From NCBI GenBank assembly GCA_964600075.1, contig CAZRIE010000048.1, positions 1 to 30,248 of the forward strand: 30,248 nucleotides of DNA, written 5' to 3'. The stretch is from CAZRIE01 sp964600075 (GTDB lineage Bacteria > Bacteroidota > Bacteroidia > Flavobacteriales > Flavobacteriaceae). Shown in pieces: positions 9,677-18,437 of the stretch. The first letter of the stretch is position 1, and each line of letters begins with the position of its first letter. A program made the position numbers and the translations under genes. Under the pieces are notes generated by a model. The model was not told the origin of the DNA and did not search any database. It worked only from the letters and a program-made list of their open reading frames with translations.

Positions 9677-12600
9677 TTAAAATCCTATATTAAGTCCTAG
9701 CGACCATGTTTGTACTTGGGGGTAGAGGTCATTATAAATACCTGCGACAGCACTATTGTTTTGGTCCAAACCTACTTCTGGGTCAATACCAGAAAATTTA
9801 GTCCAAGTTAGTATATTCTGTCCTGATACATATACTCTGGCATTCGTTATACCAACCGTAGCCAATGGTTTCGATGGAAAATTATAGCCCAGTTGAAAAG
9901 TTCTAAGCCTTAGATAAGAGCCGTCTTCTACCAAGTGATCTCCTAAGATTGTATTTTGATTTGGATCTTGTACCTGAGGTCTTGGAATTGAATTGCTCGT
10001 TCCCGGTCCGTTCCAAGCATTTACTACTGCACTACTCTTGTTAAAAGCACGGCCTGAAGCCTCAATGTTCGAACGGGCAATATTGTATATGTCGTTACCG
10101 GCTACCCCAAAAAACTGTAGCGATAAGTCAACTGCCTTGTATCTAAAATTTGCTCCAAAACCATAAGTAAGATCCGGAACAGGACTTCCGATGATTTCTT
10201 TATCATCGTTTGTTACCCGGCCATCTGGCACGCCGTCGGGACCACTAATGTCTCTCCATTTAAAATCACCTGGGCCGGTTCCCGCATTTTGATAGGGCGT
10301 ACTTGCATCACCATCAATGGCATTTGCTGCATCTACTTCAGCTTGTGTTTGAAAAATCCCTTCGGTACGTCTTCCTAAAAATACGCCCAAAGGAAGTCCT
10401 GGACGGAGAACTACCGTTGCCCCAGAACCGGAATAACTAAAGGCCGTAACTTCCTCACGCCCGGCTAAATCAACTACCTCACTGTCGATTGTCGAAAGGT
10501 TCGCACTAAAATCATACGTGAAATCCTGTTTTCCGCCGTTGAAGCCCATAGCGAACTCAAAACCCTTGTTGACGACCTCACCGACGTTATCGACAGTCTC
10601 TTTCAGGCCTGATACCCCTGCTAGCGGCAGTGTCAATAGCATATCTGTTCGTGATCTGTCATAGTATTCAGCGCTAAAGGTCAAACGACCATTTAAAAAA
10701 CTGGTATCGACACCGATATTATATTCGGTTGCGGTTTCCCATTGCACATTGGGGTTTGCCAAATCTTCCTGCGCGGCACCAAGTGAAGAAACTCCGGTTT
10801 GGTTTCCAAAGGCATAGTCGAATTCGGTGCTTAAACGGGCCAAATATCGAAAGTTACCGATAGCATCGGAACCTACTTGGCCCCAACCGCCCCGAAACTT
10901 CAAATCGGTCATAAAACCGTTAGGATTCCAAAACCCTTCTTGAGACACCCTCCAACCTACCGTAAAGGATGGGAAAACGCCAAATTTATTGTTCGGACCG
11001 AATTTTGAGGAACCGTCTCTACGTACTGCAGCGGTCAATAAGTATTTGTTGTCATAGTCATAAGTCAACCTGCCGAACAATGAGGTCAAGGATTCTTCTG
11101 CGCTGCTAGATGTCGTTTGATTTTGAACGGCACCGAGTACGATTTCTGTGAAAACATCGGTCTCGTAGGCGGCACTTGCGTTTAATGATTGGAATTCAAG
11201 TGCTTGGGAAGCGCCCCCGACTGTGGTGACAAAGTTGTGTTTGCCAATACTACCTGTGTAGGTCAACGTATTTTCAAAAGACCAGAAGAATGAGTTGGTT
11301 CGGCCTTGACTAACGTTTGAACGCCCGCCCGAATCTAAAAGACCCTCTTGCCAAATGGGGGTATAGTTATATGTTCTGCCATTCGAAATATCTGCTGAAA
11401 CCGTGGTTCTAAAGACCAAACCTTTTAGGGGGGTAATCTCTGCGTAGACATTACCGAGCAGACGGTCGGTAATATCTTCCCTCGTTGGGAGTTCATATTG
11501 CGAGAGGAGATTTCTTCTGCGCTCCAATCGCAGATCCGTTGGGCCGCCATAGCCCGTGCTAGAAATATCGGGATCGTCTTCGTAAATGGGCTGAACGGGA
11601 ACCGTTTGGTATATGTTGGTAAAGGCACCATGTATAAAAGTTCGGTTACCTGCGTTGTTGTCAAAACGAGACCCTCGGCTAAAGGCCAAGCTATTCCCTA
11701 TTTTGATACCCTTTGAAATCGTATTGTCGGTATTGACCCGTATTGCGTATCGCTTTTGGAAGGTTTCCAGCATGACACCGTCATTATCAAAGTAGTTCAA
11801 CGAGACATAATATCGATGATTTTCAGATCCCCCGCTCACCGCAAGTTGATGATCGGAAATCCAACCGGTTCCTATCATGGCATCCATATAATCGTAGTTT
11901 GGCGCAGCATCAGGGTTGGGGAAAGGTGCCTCCTCTCCCGCATTGGAAAAAGCAAGGTTCATATTTCGTGCAAATTCGGGGCCGGTCATCGGCCTTGGAA
12001 GCTTGCTTATAGGTGTTTGAAATCCGCCATACACATTATAGGTAACCTGAGGTTTGCCGACCTTACCTCTTTTGGTCGTGATCAAGATGACCCCGTTCGC
12101 AGCACGTGCACCATAAATAGCAGTAGAGGCCGCATCCTTAAGAATATCAATGGTCGCGATATCATTTGGGTTGATAGTTACCAAAGGATTTGAGTTTTCA
12201 ACGTTATTACCGCCGCCCGAAGGTACGACCACCCCGTCGATGACGTAGAGCGGATCACTATTATTTAATGAGCCTACACCCCTTATTCGTACGACGACTC
12301 CACCACCTGGCTGGCCTCCGTTCGAGGAAACGTAAACGCCGGGCACTTTACCTTGCAAGGCCGCGTCGAAAGTCGGCGATTGCACTTTTGCCAGTTCTTC
12401 GGCCTTGACCGAAACAATCGAACCACTGACGTTTGATTTTTTTTGCGTACCATAACCTACCACAACGACTTCATCCAGTTGCGATTGTGTAGGCTCTAGT
12501 TGTACACTGATTGTACTTTGGCCATTGGCAGCGATTTCCTGGGCAGCATACCCGATATAGGAAAATTCAAGTACGGCGCTCGAAGCCACGACAGCTATGC

Positions 12601-12925
12601 TAAAGTTACCATCAAAATCAGCTTGGGTACCGTTGGTCGTTCCTTTTTCAATGATACTAGCACCAGCTAATGGCTGACCATTTTCATCCAACACCTGACC
12701 CGTAATCGTCTGTTGAAAAAAATATGCTTTATTTGTTAAGAGCGGGATGGCACTCTTCTTCGAAATACGATCCGTATTGTCCGGAATCTCGACTTTAATA
12801 AGATACGGGGTATTACCCTGTACATTATAGATGATTAAGACGAAAAACAAAAAAACAAGACTAGTTCTGAGGTTTACTTTGGTCAATAATTTTAAATGGG
12901 AATAGTTTAGGTTGGGTTGTTTCAT
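9677..12925 (-). CDS. SusC/RagA family TonB-linked outer membrane protein
   Basis: I start at MKQPNLNYSH (12925), giving about 1082 residues, rather than at the ATG 39 bases upstream. This start aligns with the partial SusC at the window's left edge and puts the signal peptide (SLVFLFFVLIIYNVQG) close to the N-terminus. The order is: signal peptide; carboxypeptidase-regulatory-like domain (ITGQVLDENGQPLAGASI); TonB-box region (LDEVVVVGYGTQKK); plug domain (VRIRGVGSLNNSDPLYVIDG, AASTAIYGARAANGVILITT); and a long beta-barrel ending SLGLNIGF. SusC proteins import ligands across the outer membrane using TonB energy. It is the first gene of the operon with susD. The leader DNA is shared with two other places in the window. 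Confidence 0.95.
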   Translation of the reverse strand: MKQPNLNYSHLKLLTKVNLRTSLVFLFFVLIIYNVQGNTPYLIKVEIPDNTDRISKKSAIPLLTNKAYFFQQTITGQVLDENGQPLAGASIIEKGTTNGTQADFDGNFSIAVVASSAVLEFSYIGYAAQEIAANGQSTISVQLEPTQSQLDEVVVVGYGTQKKSNVSGSIVSVKAEELAKVQSPTFDAALQGKVPGVYVSSNGGQPGGGVVVRIRGVGSLNNSDPLYVIDGVVVPSGGGNNVENSNPLVTINPNDIATIDILKDAASTAIYGARAANGVILITTKRGKVGKPQVTYNVYGGFQTPISKLPRPMTGPEFARNMNLAFSNAGEEAPFPNPDAAPNYDYMDAMIGTGWISDHQLAVSGGSENHRYYVSLNYFDNDGVMLETFQKRYAIRVNTDNTISKGIKIGNSLAFSRGSRFDNNAGNRTFIHGAFTNIYQTVPVQPIYEDDPDISSTGYGGPTDLRLERRRNLLSQYELPTREDITDRLLGNVYAEITPLKGLVFRTTVSADISNGRTYNYTPIWQEGLLDSGGRSNVSQGRTNSFFWSFENTLTYTGSIGKHNFVTTVGGASQALEFQSLNASAAYETDVFTEIVLGAVQNQTTSSSAEESLTSLFGRLTYDYDNKYLLTAAVRRDGSSKFGPNNKFGVFPSFTVGWRVSQEGFWNPNGFMTDLKFRGGWGQVGSDAIGNFRYLARLSTEFDYAFGNQTGVSSLGAAQEDLANPNVQWETATEYNIGVDTSFLNGRLTFSAEYYDRSRTDMLLTLPLAGVSGLKETVDNVGEVVNKGFEFAMGFNGGKQDFTYDFSANLSTIDSEVVDLAGREEVTAFSYSGSGATVVLRPGLPLGVFLGRRTEGIFQTQAEVDAANAIDGDASTPYQNAGTGPGDFKWRDISGPDGVPDGRVTNDDKEIIGSPVPDLTYGFGANFRYKAVDLSLQFFGVAGNDIYNIARSNIEASGRAFNKSSAVVNAWNGPGTSNSIPRPQVQDPNQNTILGDHLVEDGSYLRLRTFQLGYNFPSKPLATVGITNARVYVSGQNILTWTKFSGIDPEVGLDQNNSAVAGIYNDLYPQVQTWSLGLNIGF

Positions 12926-13313
12926 GTTTCTTAGGTTTACGCTAATTAATATGCAATAAGTCAATGAAGACTAGCTCCGATAAAATAGGTGTTGGACTAT
13001 CCATAAATTAATATTTTTCTTGGTTCATAAGACGTTCTAATAAATGCTTTCAATTTAGTATTGATGTTCCTTACTACTTTCAGAAATGAATATTATAACT
13101 ATCATTTATTTTAAAATATGAAGTTTTTGATCGTTTGCGCCATGAAGCGTTGTTTAAAACCAAAACGTTTAAACTTACTATAATCTCATTTTAAACGAAA
13201 TAAAATTAATTTATCTTATCTATTTAACATATTATTTGTAAATCTAATTTTTTAGCTGCTGATATTATAATGATAATTTGATGGGGTTTGATACTTTTTT
13301 TGCCCAATATTGT

Positions 13314-13330
13314 AATATGTTAAACATATT
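13314..13330. promoter_or_regulatory. Palindromic operator candidate AATATGTT-A-AACATATT
   Basis: Two perfect 8-base arms flank one central base. Diverged versions occupy the same place in copy A (486-502) and, inverted, in copy C (19812-19828). A near copy (ATATGTTAACCATAT, one arm mismatch) lies at 25215-25229, before the sugar dehydrogenase gene. It could be a dimeric regulator site. Because it is AT-rich, chance occurrence is possible. Confidence 0.35.
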
Positions 13331-13399
13331 CAGCGTAGATGTATTTTTATTTTTTAATATTCACCTATCAAATACGGAAACCAGACCTTAGAGATTTGC

Positions 13400-13417
13400 G
13401 ATTACCCTCGGGTAATC
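13400..13417. promoter_or_regulatory. Palindrome GATTACCC-TC-GGGTAATC
   Basis: Perfect 8-base arms surround a 2-base centre in the divergent promoter region between susC and the heme/VCBS gene. The equivalent stretch of copy A has lost the symmetry, so any role would be specific to this copy. It may be an operator or chance. Confidence 0.25.
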
Positions 13418-13688
13418 CGGTTCATCAAAGTACATTTGTTAATAGGGCAAGAGAGGATGGCGGCATCAAAATCAAGTTTGAACGAGCCTGAAAAGGCCTA
13501 TTTCGAAATGTCACCATTAAGAAATTCAATTCAACGATATCAACGTTAACGAATAAGTAAAAAGAATTGCCAATAGGTAACAATCGCGTTGCTTAACAGT
13601 ACTGTCGCTGTAAAAAAGAAAATAAATTGGTAGAATTACTATCAAAAAGAGGGAAAATCAAAAACCAAACTAAAGTTAGAATTTTAAG

Positions 13689-15251
13689 ATGCCATTAAGC
13701 GAAACAACTATACTAAAAAAGAAGCCCAAGACATGCGTATTGTTTTCTCTTGTCGTTAGTTTACTTTTATTTTCTTGTTATGATAACCCTAAAAATCCAT
13801 TGGCCAATGCGGCACAGTATACCAATTATTGTGGCAGCTGTCACTTGACTCCAGACCCTACAACCATACCATGGCCTATTTGGGAAAATGATGTCTTGCC
13901 CGAAATGGCGGCAAGAATGGGATATAGATATGACGGCTACGACCCCTATAGCTATAAATCTCGAGAAGAGAAAAGCTATATGAATCTCAATAAAACGTAT
14001 CCTGAACAACCAACAATCGACTATAAAACATGGTGGGGTATCCATGATTATATAAGGTCACTAGCTCCATATACTATTCCTATAGATACAACTCGAAAAA
14101 ACAGAAACAAAAACCTTACCCAATTTTCGACAATAACAGTTGATATTCCAGAGTTGACCGTGCCGGTTATAACCAACATACAATTCGATGCGACCAGTAA
14201 TTTATTTAATATCGGAAATACAACAGGGGGTTTGTACCAATGGTCAGCAACATATACAGAAATTTTAACCGAAAAATTTAATTCTGCAGTAACCTCGTAC
14301 CATCACAAAAAAAACAGCCTATATATCTCAGAGGTTGGAATACTAAATCCGAGTGAAATTCCAAAAGGATTAATATCTAAAAAAAAATCAGGTATTACCG
14401 ACACCATCGCAAAGGAACTACACCGACCTGTTTTTATGGAAATTGTAGACTTAAACGATGATGGAGTTGACGAAGTGCTAATCTGCGAATTTGGTGACCT
14501 GACAGGTCAATTATCACTTTTGGAACAAAATGAGTTGGGGTATGTCAAAAAATCATTGTACCCAAAACCCGGGGCCATAAAGCTTGAAATTGCCGATATG
14601 AACCAAGATGGGAAAAAAGATATCGTAGCGTTATTTTCTCAGGGTGATGAAAGTATTTTTATTTTTTATCAAAAAAACAACTTGACGTTTAGCAGCGAAC
14701 AGGTTATCCGGTTACCGCCAGAATATGGTTCTAGTTGGTTCGAATTAATAGATTATGATACTGACGGAGATCTGGATATTGTAATGACCAATGGTGACAA
14801 TGCTGATTATTCAATTTTCCTAAAACCCTATCATGGCGTCCGTTTATTTTTGAATGACGGCACAAATGTCTTCGATCAAAAATGGTTTTACCCAACATAT
14901 GGCGCTACGCGTGTATTAGCAGATGATTACGATTTAGACGGCGATATTGATTTTGCCGTTACAGCGTTTTTCAACGATACCAAAAACTCTCCTGAAGAAG
15001 GCTTTATATATCTCGAGAACTTGAACGCGAAGCAATTCGAATTTCAATCGTTCACTTTTCCAGGAAATTTTACAAATGGTTGGCTTACCATGGCAAAAGG
15101 AGATTATGATAGTGATGGAGATATTGATATTATGCTAGGTTCTTTTAACGTGAAGGGTTTGCGAAAGACCAATTCCATTTTCGGATCTAAAGAAAAGAAT
15201 CCCATAAAACTTTTACTCTTAGAGAATGAAGAGAAGGAGACTAATCGTTAA
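13689..15251 (+). CDS. Lipoprotein with N-terminal c-type heme site and VCBS/FG-GAP repeats
   Basis: The protein has 520 residues. A basic start (TILKKKPK) and hydrophobic stretch end in a lipobox with Cys30 (LLFSC). Directly after it, CGSCH at residues 48-52 is a c-type heme attachment motif, in a segment with WPIWENDVLPEMAARMG where a Met could be the distal ligand. The C-terminal two thirds carry VCBS/FG-GAP blades with calcium loops (DLNDDGVDE, DMNQDGKKD, DYDTDGDLD, DYDLDGDID, DYDSDGDID). The combination suggests an envelope electron-transfer or heme-bearing binding protein. The partner is unknown. It is transcribed away from susC across a shared promoter region, and its AT-richness exceeds that of its neighbours. 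Confidence 0.85.
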   Translation: MPLSETTILKKKPKTCVLFSLVVSLLLFSCYDNPKNPLANAAQYTNYCGSCHLTPDPTTIPWPIWENDVLPEMAARMGYRYDGYDPYSYKSREEKSYMNLNKTYPEQPTIDYKTWWGIHDYIRSLAPYTIPIDTTRKNRNKNLTQFSTITVDIPELTVPVITNIQFDATSNLFNIGNTTGGLYQWSATYTEILTEKFNSAVTSYHHKKNSLYISEVGILNPSEIPKGLISKKKSGITDTIAKELHRPVFMEIVDLNDDGVDEVLICEFGDLTGQLSLLEQNELGYVKKSLYPKPGAIKLEIADMNQDGKKDIVALFSQGDESIFIFYQKNNLTFSSEQVIRLPPEYGSSWFELIDYDTDGDLDIVMTNGDNADYSIFLKPYHGVRLFLNDGTNVFDQKWFYPTYGATRVLADDYDLDGDIDFAVTAFFNDTKNSPEEGFIYLENLNAKQFEFQSFTFPGNFTNGWLTMAKGDYDSDGDIDIMLGSFNVKGLRKTNSIFGSKEKNPIKLLLLENEEKETNR

Positions 15252-15639
15252 CAGGTGGAAAAATTCATGGAAGACATGATTTGTTTGTTGTGTCTCGCGC
15301 TTAGGAAGAAGAAGCGAATAATATAGTTACCACTATTGATTTTTGAACTTTTTAATATAAAAAGAATTTGACGTGTTTTTAAAGCGAGTTTGGGGACAAT
15401 AAATTAACCTCTCTCTAATATTGTTCACCTTCTAAAAATAAGGGGAACGGGACTGCTATCAGCCAAAAAAATGAGTATTAGGTAAAGTAGATTTGTTGTA
15501 CGCTTCTATGTAAAATAACTTGCTATAACTCATCAAAAGTTAGGTGAACAAAATACTATTAACGCTATATATTTTGACCATGGCCCCGATAGAAGAAATT
15601 AAGTCTGCGACCTTATTCTTTGACGTTTATTTTAGATGA
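15252..15639. other. Convergent intergenic gap
   Basis: These 388 bases lie between two convergent genes. I see no open frame of note, no strong hairpin with a T run, and no recognisable repeat. Confidence 0.5.
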
Positions 15640-17076
15640 CTAGTATTCGTCAGGCAGGCCCATTTCTTCACTATCACTGAGCCTAGCTTTGGAAAATGAA
15701 GGTAACGCCCTTTTAGACCTGACCTGTTCAAGCCAAAACACGCCGTCATAAGGCATACTATTACCACGAGTCGATATAAAATCAATATCTCCGTCGCCAT
15801 CCATATCTCTTGCCTCGAACTTGTCGAACATTCCCCTCTTTCGTCTTGAGATATCATGTCGTAGCCAAGGTTTTTTGAGATTTTTTGGATGTTCGAACCA
15901 TGCCAGGCGGCCGAGGCGATCATTATTTGTGACCTCTTCACCATCTTTATCTCTTGGGCCTCCACTATAACTCCCAGTCATAAAATCAATATAACCATCG
16001 TTATTGATATCCGCAGCTAAAAGGCCCACCAAATGGTCAGGAGCAATATTTCCGATATTATGTGCCGTCCAAACATCAGACCAATTCTCAGGTTGTTCTA
16101 GCCAAAGAATGCCACCTTTTAAATCGTTCATCGCGACGTCCAACAAGCCATCACCATTGAGGTCGAGAAAGTCCAAATTAAACCCGGTAATTGGCGCTTT
16201 TTGATTATCCGATATGATAACATCATGGTTTTTGAATAGAATGGAATCCGTACTTACATTTTCCAATAAGATTATTCGACCTTCCCCCCGCGAGCCGGCA
16301 ATTATATCCATATCCCCATCCCTATCAATGTCAACTGGTCGCGAATTAATGGGAACAAGTACATCGAGAAGTACATGTTCTTTCCAAGCTGAATCTACCA
16401 AAGGGTCTCCAGATATTTCGAAGTAGGAGATTGGGTTTGGGGTAGCCCCTTCACTATTTCCCGCTTGACTCCCCTTGTTGGGCGCAATCACCTCTGCCTT
16501 TCCGTCTCCATTAAGGTCTGAAATAAATACCCTAATGAAAGAGCCCCGTTCTTGAGTAATACTGGGTATCAACCGTTTCCAATGTGTGTTTCGGATGCTA
16601 TCTTTTGGGTTTTCGAAATAAATCAAATGTGAAAGCTCACAGGCTGCAACTAGGTCTAGATACCCGTCGCCGTTCATATCTTTGGCAGCAATATCTTCTA
16701 CCGCACCAGCCTCGGAACCCTCGGCCAAGGTAACGAGCTGCCACTTATCAGGGTCTTTCGAACCATAGGCTATTCGTATAAGCCCTTTCGCAATTCCATC
16801 ATATTCCGTATCAGCCTCATGAACAGATATAATATCGATAAAGCCATCTTTGTCAAGATCGGCCATAATCAATCCGTCGCTTCCGCTAATCTTCCCATTG
16901 CTTATCGATGTATCATCGATAATGTGTTCTTTCCATGAAATATAGCTGCCATCTGGCGCCTTGGCAACTGTTTTCATATTACCTACCGGGTATTCGACCG
17001 TCGATTCTTTTACCGGAGCATCCTTGCAAGAAAAAAACAGGAACAACAACAATGGATAAATCGCTCCATGCGTCAT
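15640..17076 (-). CDS. VCBS/FG-GAP repeat lipoprotein
   Basis: I choose the ATG at 17076 (MTHGAIYPLL). It gives a short signal ending in a lipobox (LFLFFSC, then KDAP) and a protein of about 478 residues. An alternative ATG at 17145 adds 23 residues and a basic n-region, so the start is uncertain. At least six FG-GAP blades carry calcium loops (DLDKDGFID, DMNGDGYLD, DLNGDGKAE, DIDRDGDMD, DINNDGYID, DMDGDGDID). Repeated GGILWLEQPENW/LAWFEHPKN/GVFWLEQV segments mark the blades of a single beta-propeller. No ASPIC/UnbV domain or catalytic motif is present. I infer an envelope-anchored binding propeller. It is divergent from the lactonase-like gene, with which it may share regulation. Confidence 0.85.
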   Translation of the reverse strand: MTHGAIYPLLLFLFFSCKDAPVKESTVEYPVGNMKTVAKAPDGSYISWKEHIIDDTSISNGKISGSDGLIMADLDKDGFIDIISVHEADTEYDGIAKGLIRIAYGSKDPDKWQLVTLAEGSEAGAVEDIAAKDMNGDGYLDLVAACELSHLIYFENPKDSIRNTHWKRLIPSITQERGSFIRVFISDLNGDGKAEVIAPNKGSQAGNSEGATPNPISYFEISGDPLVDSAWKEHVLLDVLVPINSRPVDIDRDGDMDIIAGSRGEGRIILLENVSTDSILFKNHDVIISDNQKAPITGFNLDFLDLNGDGLLDVAMNDLKGGILWLEQPENWSDVWTAHNIGNIAPDHLVGLLAADINNDGYIDFMTGSYSGGPRDKDGEEVTNNDRLGRLAWFEHPKNLKKPWLRHDISRRKRGMFDKFEARDMDGDGDIDFISTRGNSMPYDGVFWLEQVRSKRALPSFSKARLSDSEEMGLPDEY

Positions 17077-17480
17077 GAGGAAAAATCTTAGGCAACAATT
17101 ATCAAGTTTGTATACATCCGAAAATGAAAATTTTAGCAATGGCATAATCCCAACAATTTAAAGCTTCTAAAATTACCGATTCTAGAAGAACCCCTAGTAG
17201 TCTTTTCCCTAAAAAGGATAAAAATTCTAATTTTATGCTATCCTATTTTTATAGGGAAGGCTACAAAATATGAGCAAGAGCTAACGCCCAATAGAATGAA
17301 AAGCATTATTTAAAAGCTTTAAAAAAAAGAGGATAATATCAAATGTTCTAGAAATGCACGAAAAAAGATTCCCAAGTTATGGAGCTTGTTTCCCCTAGTA
17401 TCTATATTCTTAATTGTACTGGAATTCTTGAAATCTCAAAAAAAACCCATTATATTCACCTCCATAAAGGATGAATCCGG
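17077..17480. other. Divergent promoter region between VCBS lipoprotein and lactonase-like gene
   Basis: About 400 AT-rich bases precede two divergently transcribed genes. The main visible feature is the imperfect inverted repeat at 17203-17257. No clear promoter boxes could be assigned. Confidence 0.4.
17203..17257. promoter_or_regulatory. Imperfect inverted repeat in divergent promoter region
   Basis: TTCCCTAAAAAGGATA near 17205-17220 pairs with TATCCTATTTTTATAGGGAA at 17238-17257, apart from a few extra bases in the right arm. It could be an operator for the divergent genes or an RNA hairpin. No T run follows, so a terminator is less likely. Confidence 0.35.
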
Positions 17481-18416
17481 ATGAAGCGAAGAACCTTTGC
17501 CAAAAACTGTCTTGCCGCCTCGGCAGGATTGTTAAGTTTGCCCGATTCCTTGTGTTCCAAAGGAGTGTGGGACTTTGGCCCTAGGGCAATTCCCAAGACC
17601 GACACTCACGTACATCTGTTCGATTTGGAAAATTTGTCTTATTCATGGCTGAAAAATGCCCCTGAAATCAATACCAATTTCAACTTAAAAGATTATAGAA
17701 AAGCCACCAAAAAGGCAAATATCGGTAAAATGGTTTTTATGGAAACCGGTACCGATGCTGGCCTGGGTGTCAAAGAAGCGACTTGGATCAGTAGCATTGC
17801 CCCAAAAGAACCTAGGATCAAAGGAATCGTCGCCAAAGCAGATCTCACCCAAGGGCCGACAACCGCGAAAGCTTTGGAGCAACTCTGTGAACTTCCATTG
17901 TTAAGAGGTATACGGGCGGGTTTTCCTAAAGACGCTTCCACTTCAAGTAGCTTTTTAGAAGGTTTTAAAGTACTTGATGACAGAAAATTGAGTTTTGACC
18001 TTTTGGTTTCTCCTCCACTGCTGCAGGAAGTTATTGCGATAGCCAAAATTTTTCCCAATACCATTTTTGTTTTGGATCATTTGGGTAATCCCAACGTTAA
18101 TGATGCGGATACCTCACCATGGAGAAAGGGCATTGAGCGATTGGCTGAACTGCCGAACGTAAACTGCAAGATTTCGGGTATCATTACCCGTTTTGGAAAA
18201 GATTGGACTACTGAAAAGATTGCACCTTACATACTTTATTGTATCGAAAAATTTGGAATGGACCGTTTGGTGTACGCCGGCGATTGGCCCTTTGTGTTGC
18301 GGGCAGGTTCTTATAAAAGTTGGTCAAGTGCTTTTGAAAAAATAACCGATCAATTTTCAGACGAAGAATTGCATAAAATCTATCATAAAAACGCAGATCG
18401 AATCTATCGGTTGTAG
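17481..18416 (+). CDS. Amidohydrolase family protein, L-fuconolactonase-like, Tat-exported
   Basis: This protein of 311 residues starts MKRRTFAKNC, a good twin-arginine motif (RRTFAK) before a short hydrophobic stretch. The COG3618/amidohydrolase-2 signature follows: metal-binding HxH in DTHVHLFD (His43, His45), VLDHLGNP (His200), KISG near 230, and YAGDWP with Asp268. Members hydrolyse sugar lactones to aldonates, or act as decarboxylase-like enzymes. Lactonase is the better match here. The export signal is unusual for a fuconolactonase and points to action in the periplasm. It is followed 21 bases later by a CBM9/PKD gene, probably as one operon. The exact lactone is not known. Confidence 0.85.
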   Translation: MKRRTFAKNCLAASAGLLSLPDSLCSKGVWDFGPRAIPKTDTHVHLFDLENLSYSWLKNAPEINTNFNLKDYRKATKKANIGKMVFMETGTDAGLGVKEATWISSIAPKEPRIKGIVAKADLTQGPTTAKALEQLCELPLLRGIRAGFPKDASTSSSFLEGFKVLDDRKLSFDLLVSPPLLQEVIAIAKIFPNTIFVLDHLGNPNVNDADTSPWRKGIERLAELPNVNCKISGIITRFGKDWTTEKIAPYILYCIEKFGMDRLVYAGDWPFVLRAGSYKSWSSAFEKITDQFSDEELHKIYHKNADRIYRL

Positions 18417-18437
18417 GTTTTGATAAAAGAATAGACA

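Larger units (their letters stand above)
12980..13680 (-). repeat. Copy B of the three-copy susC-upstream element
   Basis: It shares a 29-base identical block (13279-13307) with copy A and many shorter blocks, including tatttgtaaa.ctaatttttt before it and cgagcctga.aaggcctatttc near 13480-13505 after it. The core sits about 355 bases before the susC start, close to the ~365 bases seen for copy A. One-base length differences between copies inside would-be frames argue against a conserved protein. Ends are approximate. Confidence 0.68.
12926..13688. other. Divergent intergenic region with copy B of the repeated element
   Basis: These 763 bases lie between susC (minus) and the heme/VCBS lipoprotein gene (plus), so they must hold promoters for both. 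Nearly the whole gap is similar to 89-870. Two palindromes stand out: AATATGTT-A-AACATATT at 13314-13330 and GATTACCC-TC-GGGTAATC at 13400-13417. I could not place a confident Bacteroidota -33/-7 promoter. Confidence 0.6.

Noticed and set aside
11756..12193. Plus-strand 145-codon frame opposite susC
   Set aside because: It is the antisense shadow of the SusC plug region, which shows clear protein conservation on the other strand.
13460..13549. Possible decayed coding stretch reading SLNEPEKAYFEMSPLRN in copy B, with a similar reading in copy A
   Set aside because: Both copies stop soon after, at different places, and I cannot name a family. It may be a relic, but the evidence does not support a gene.
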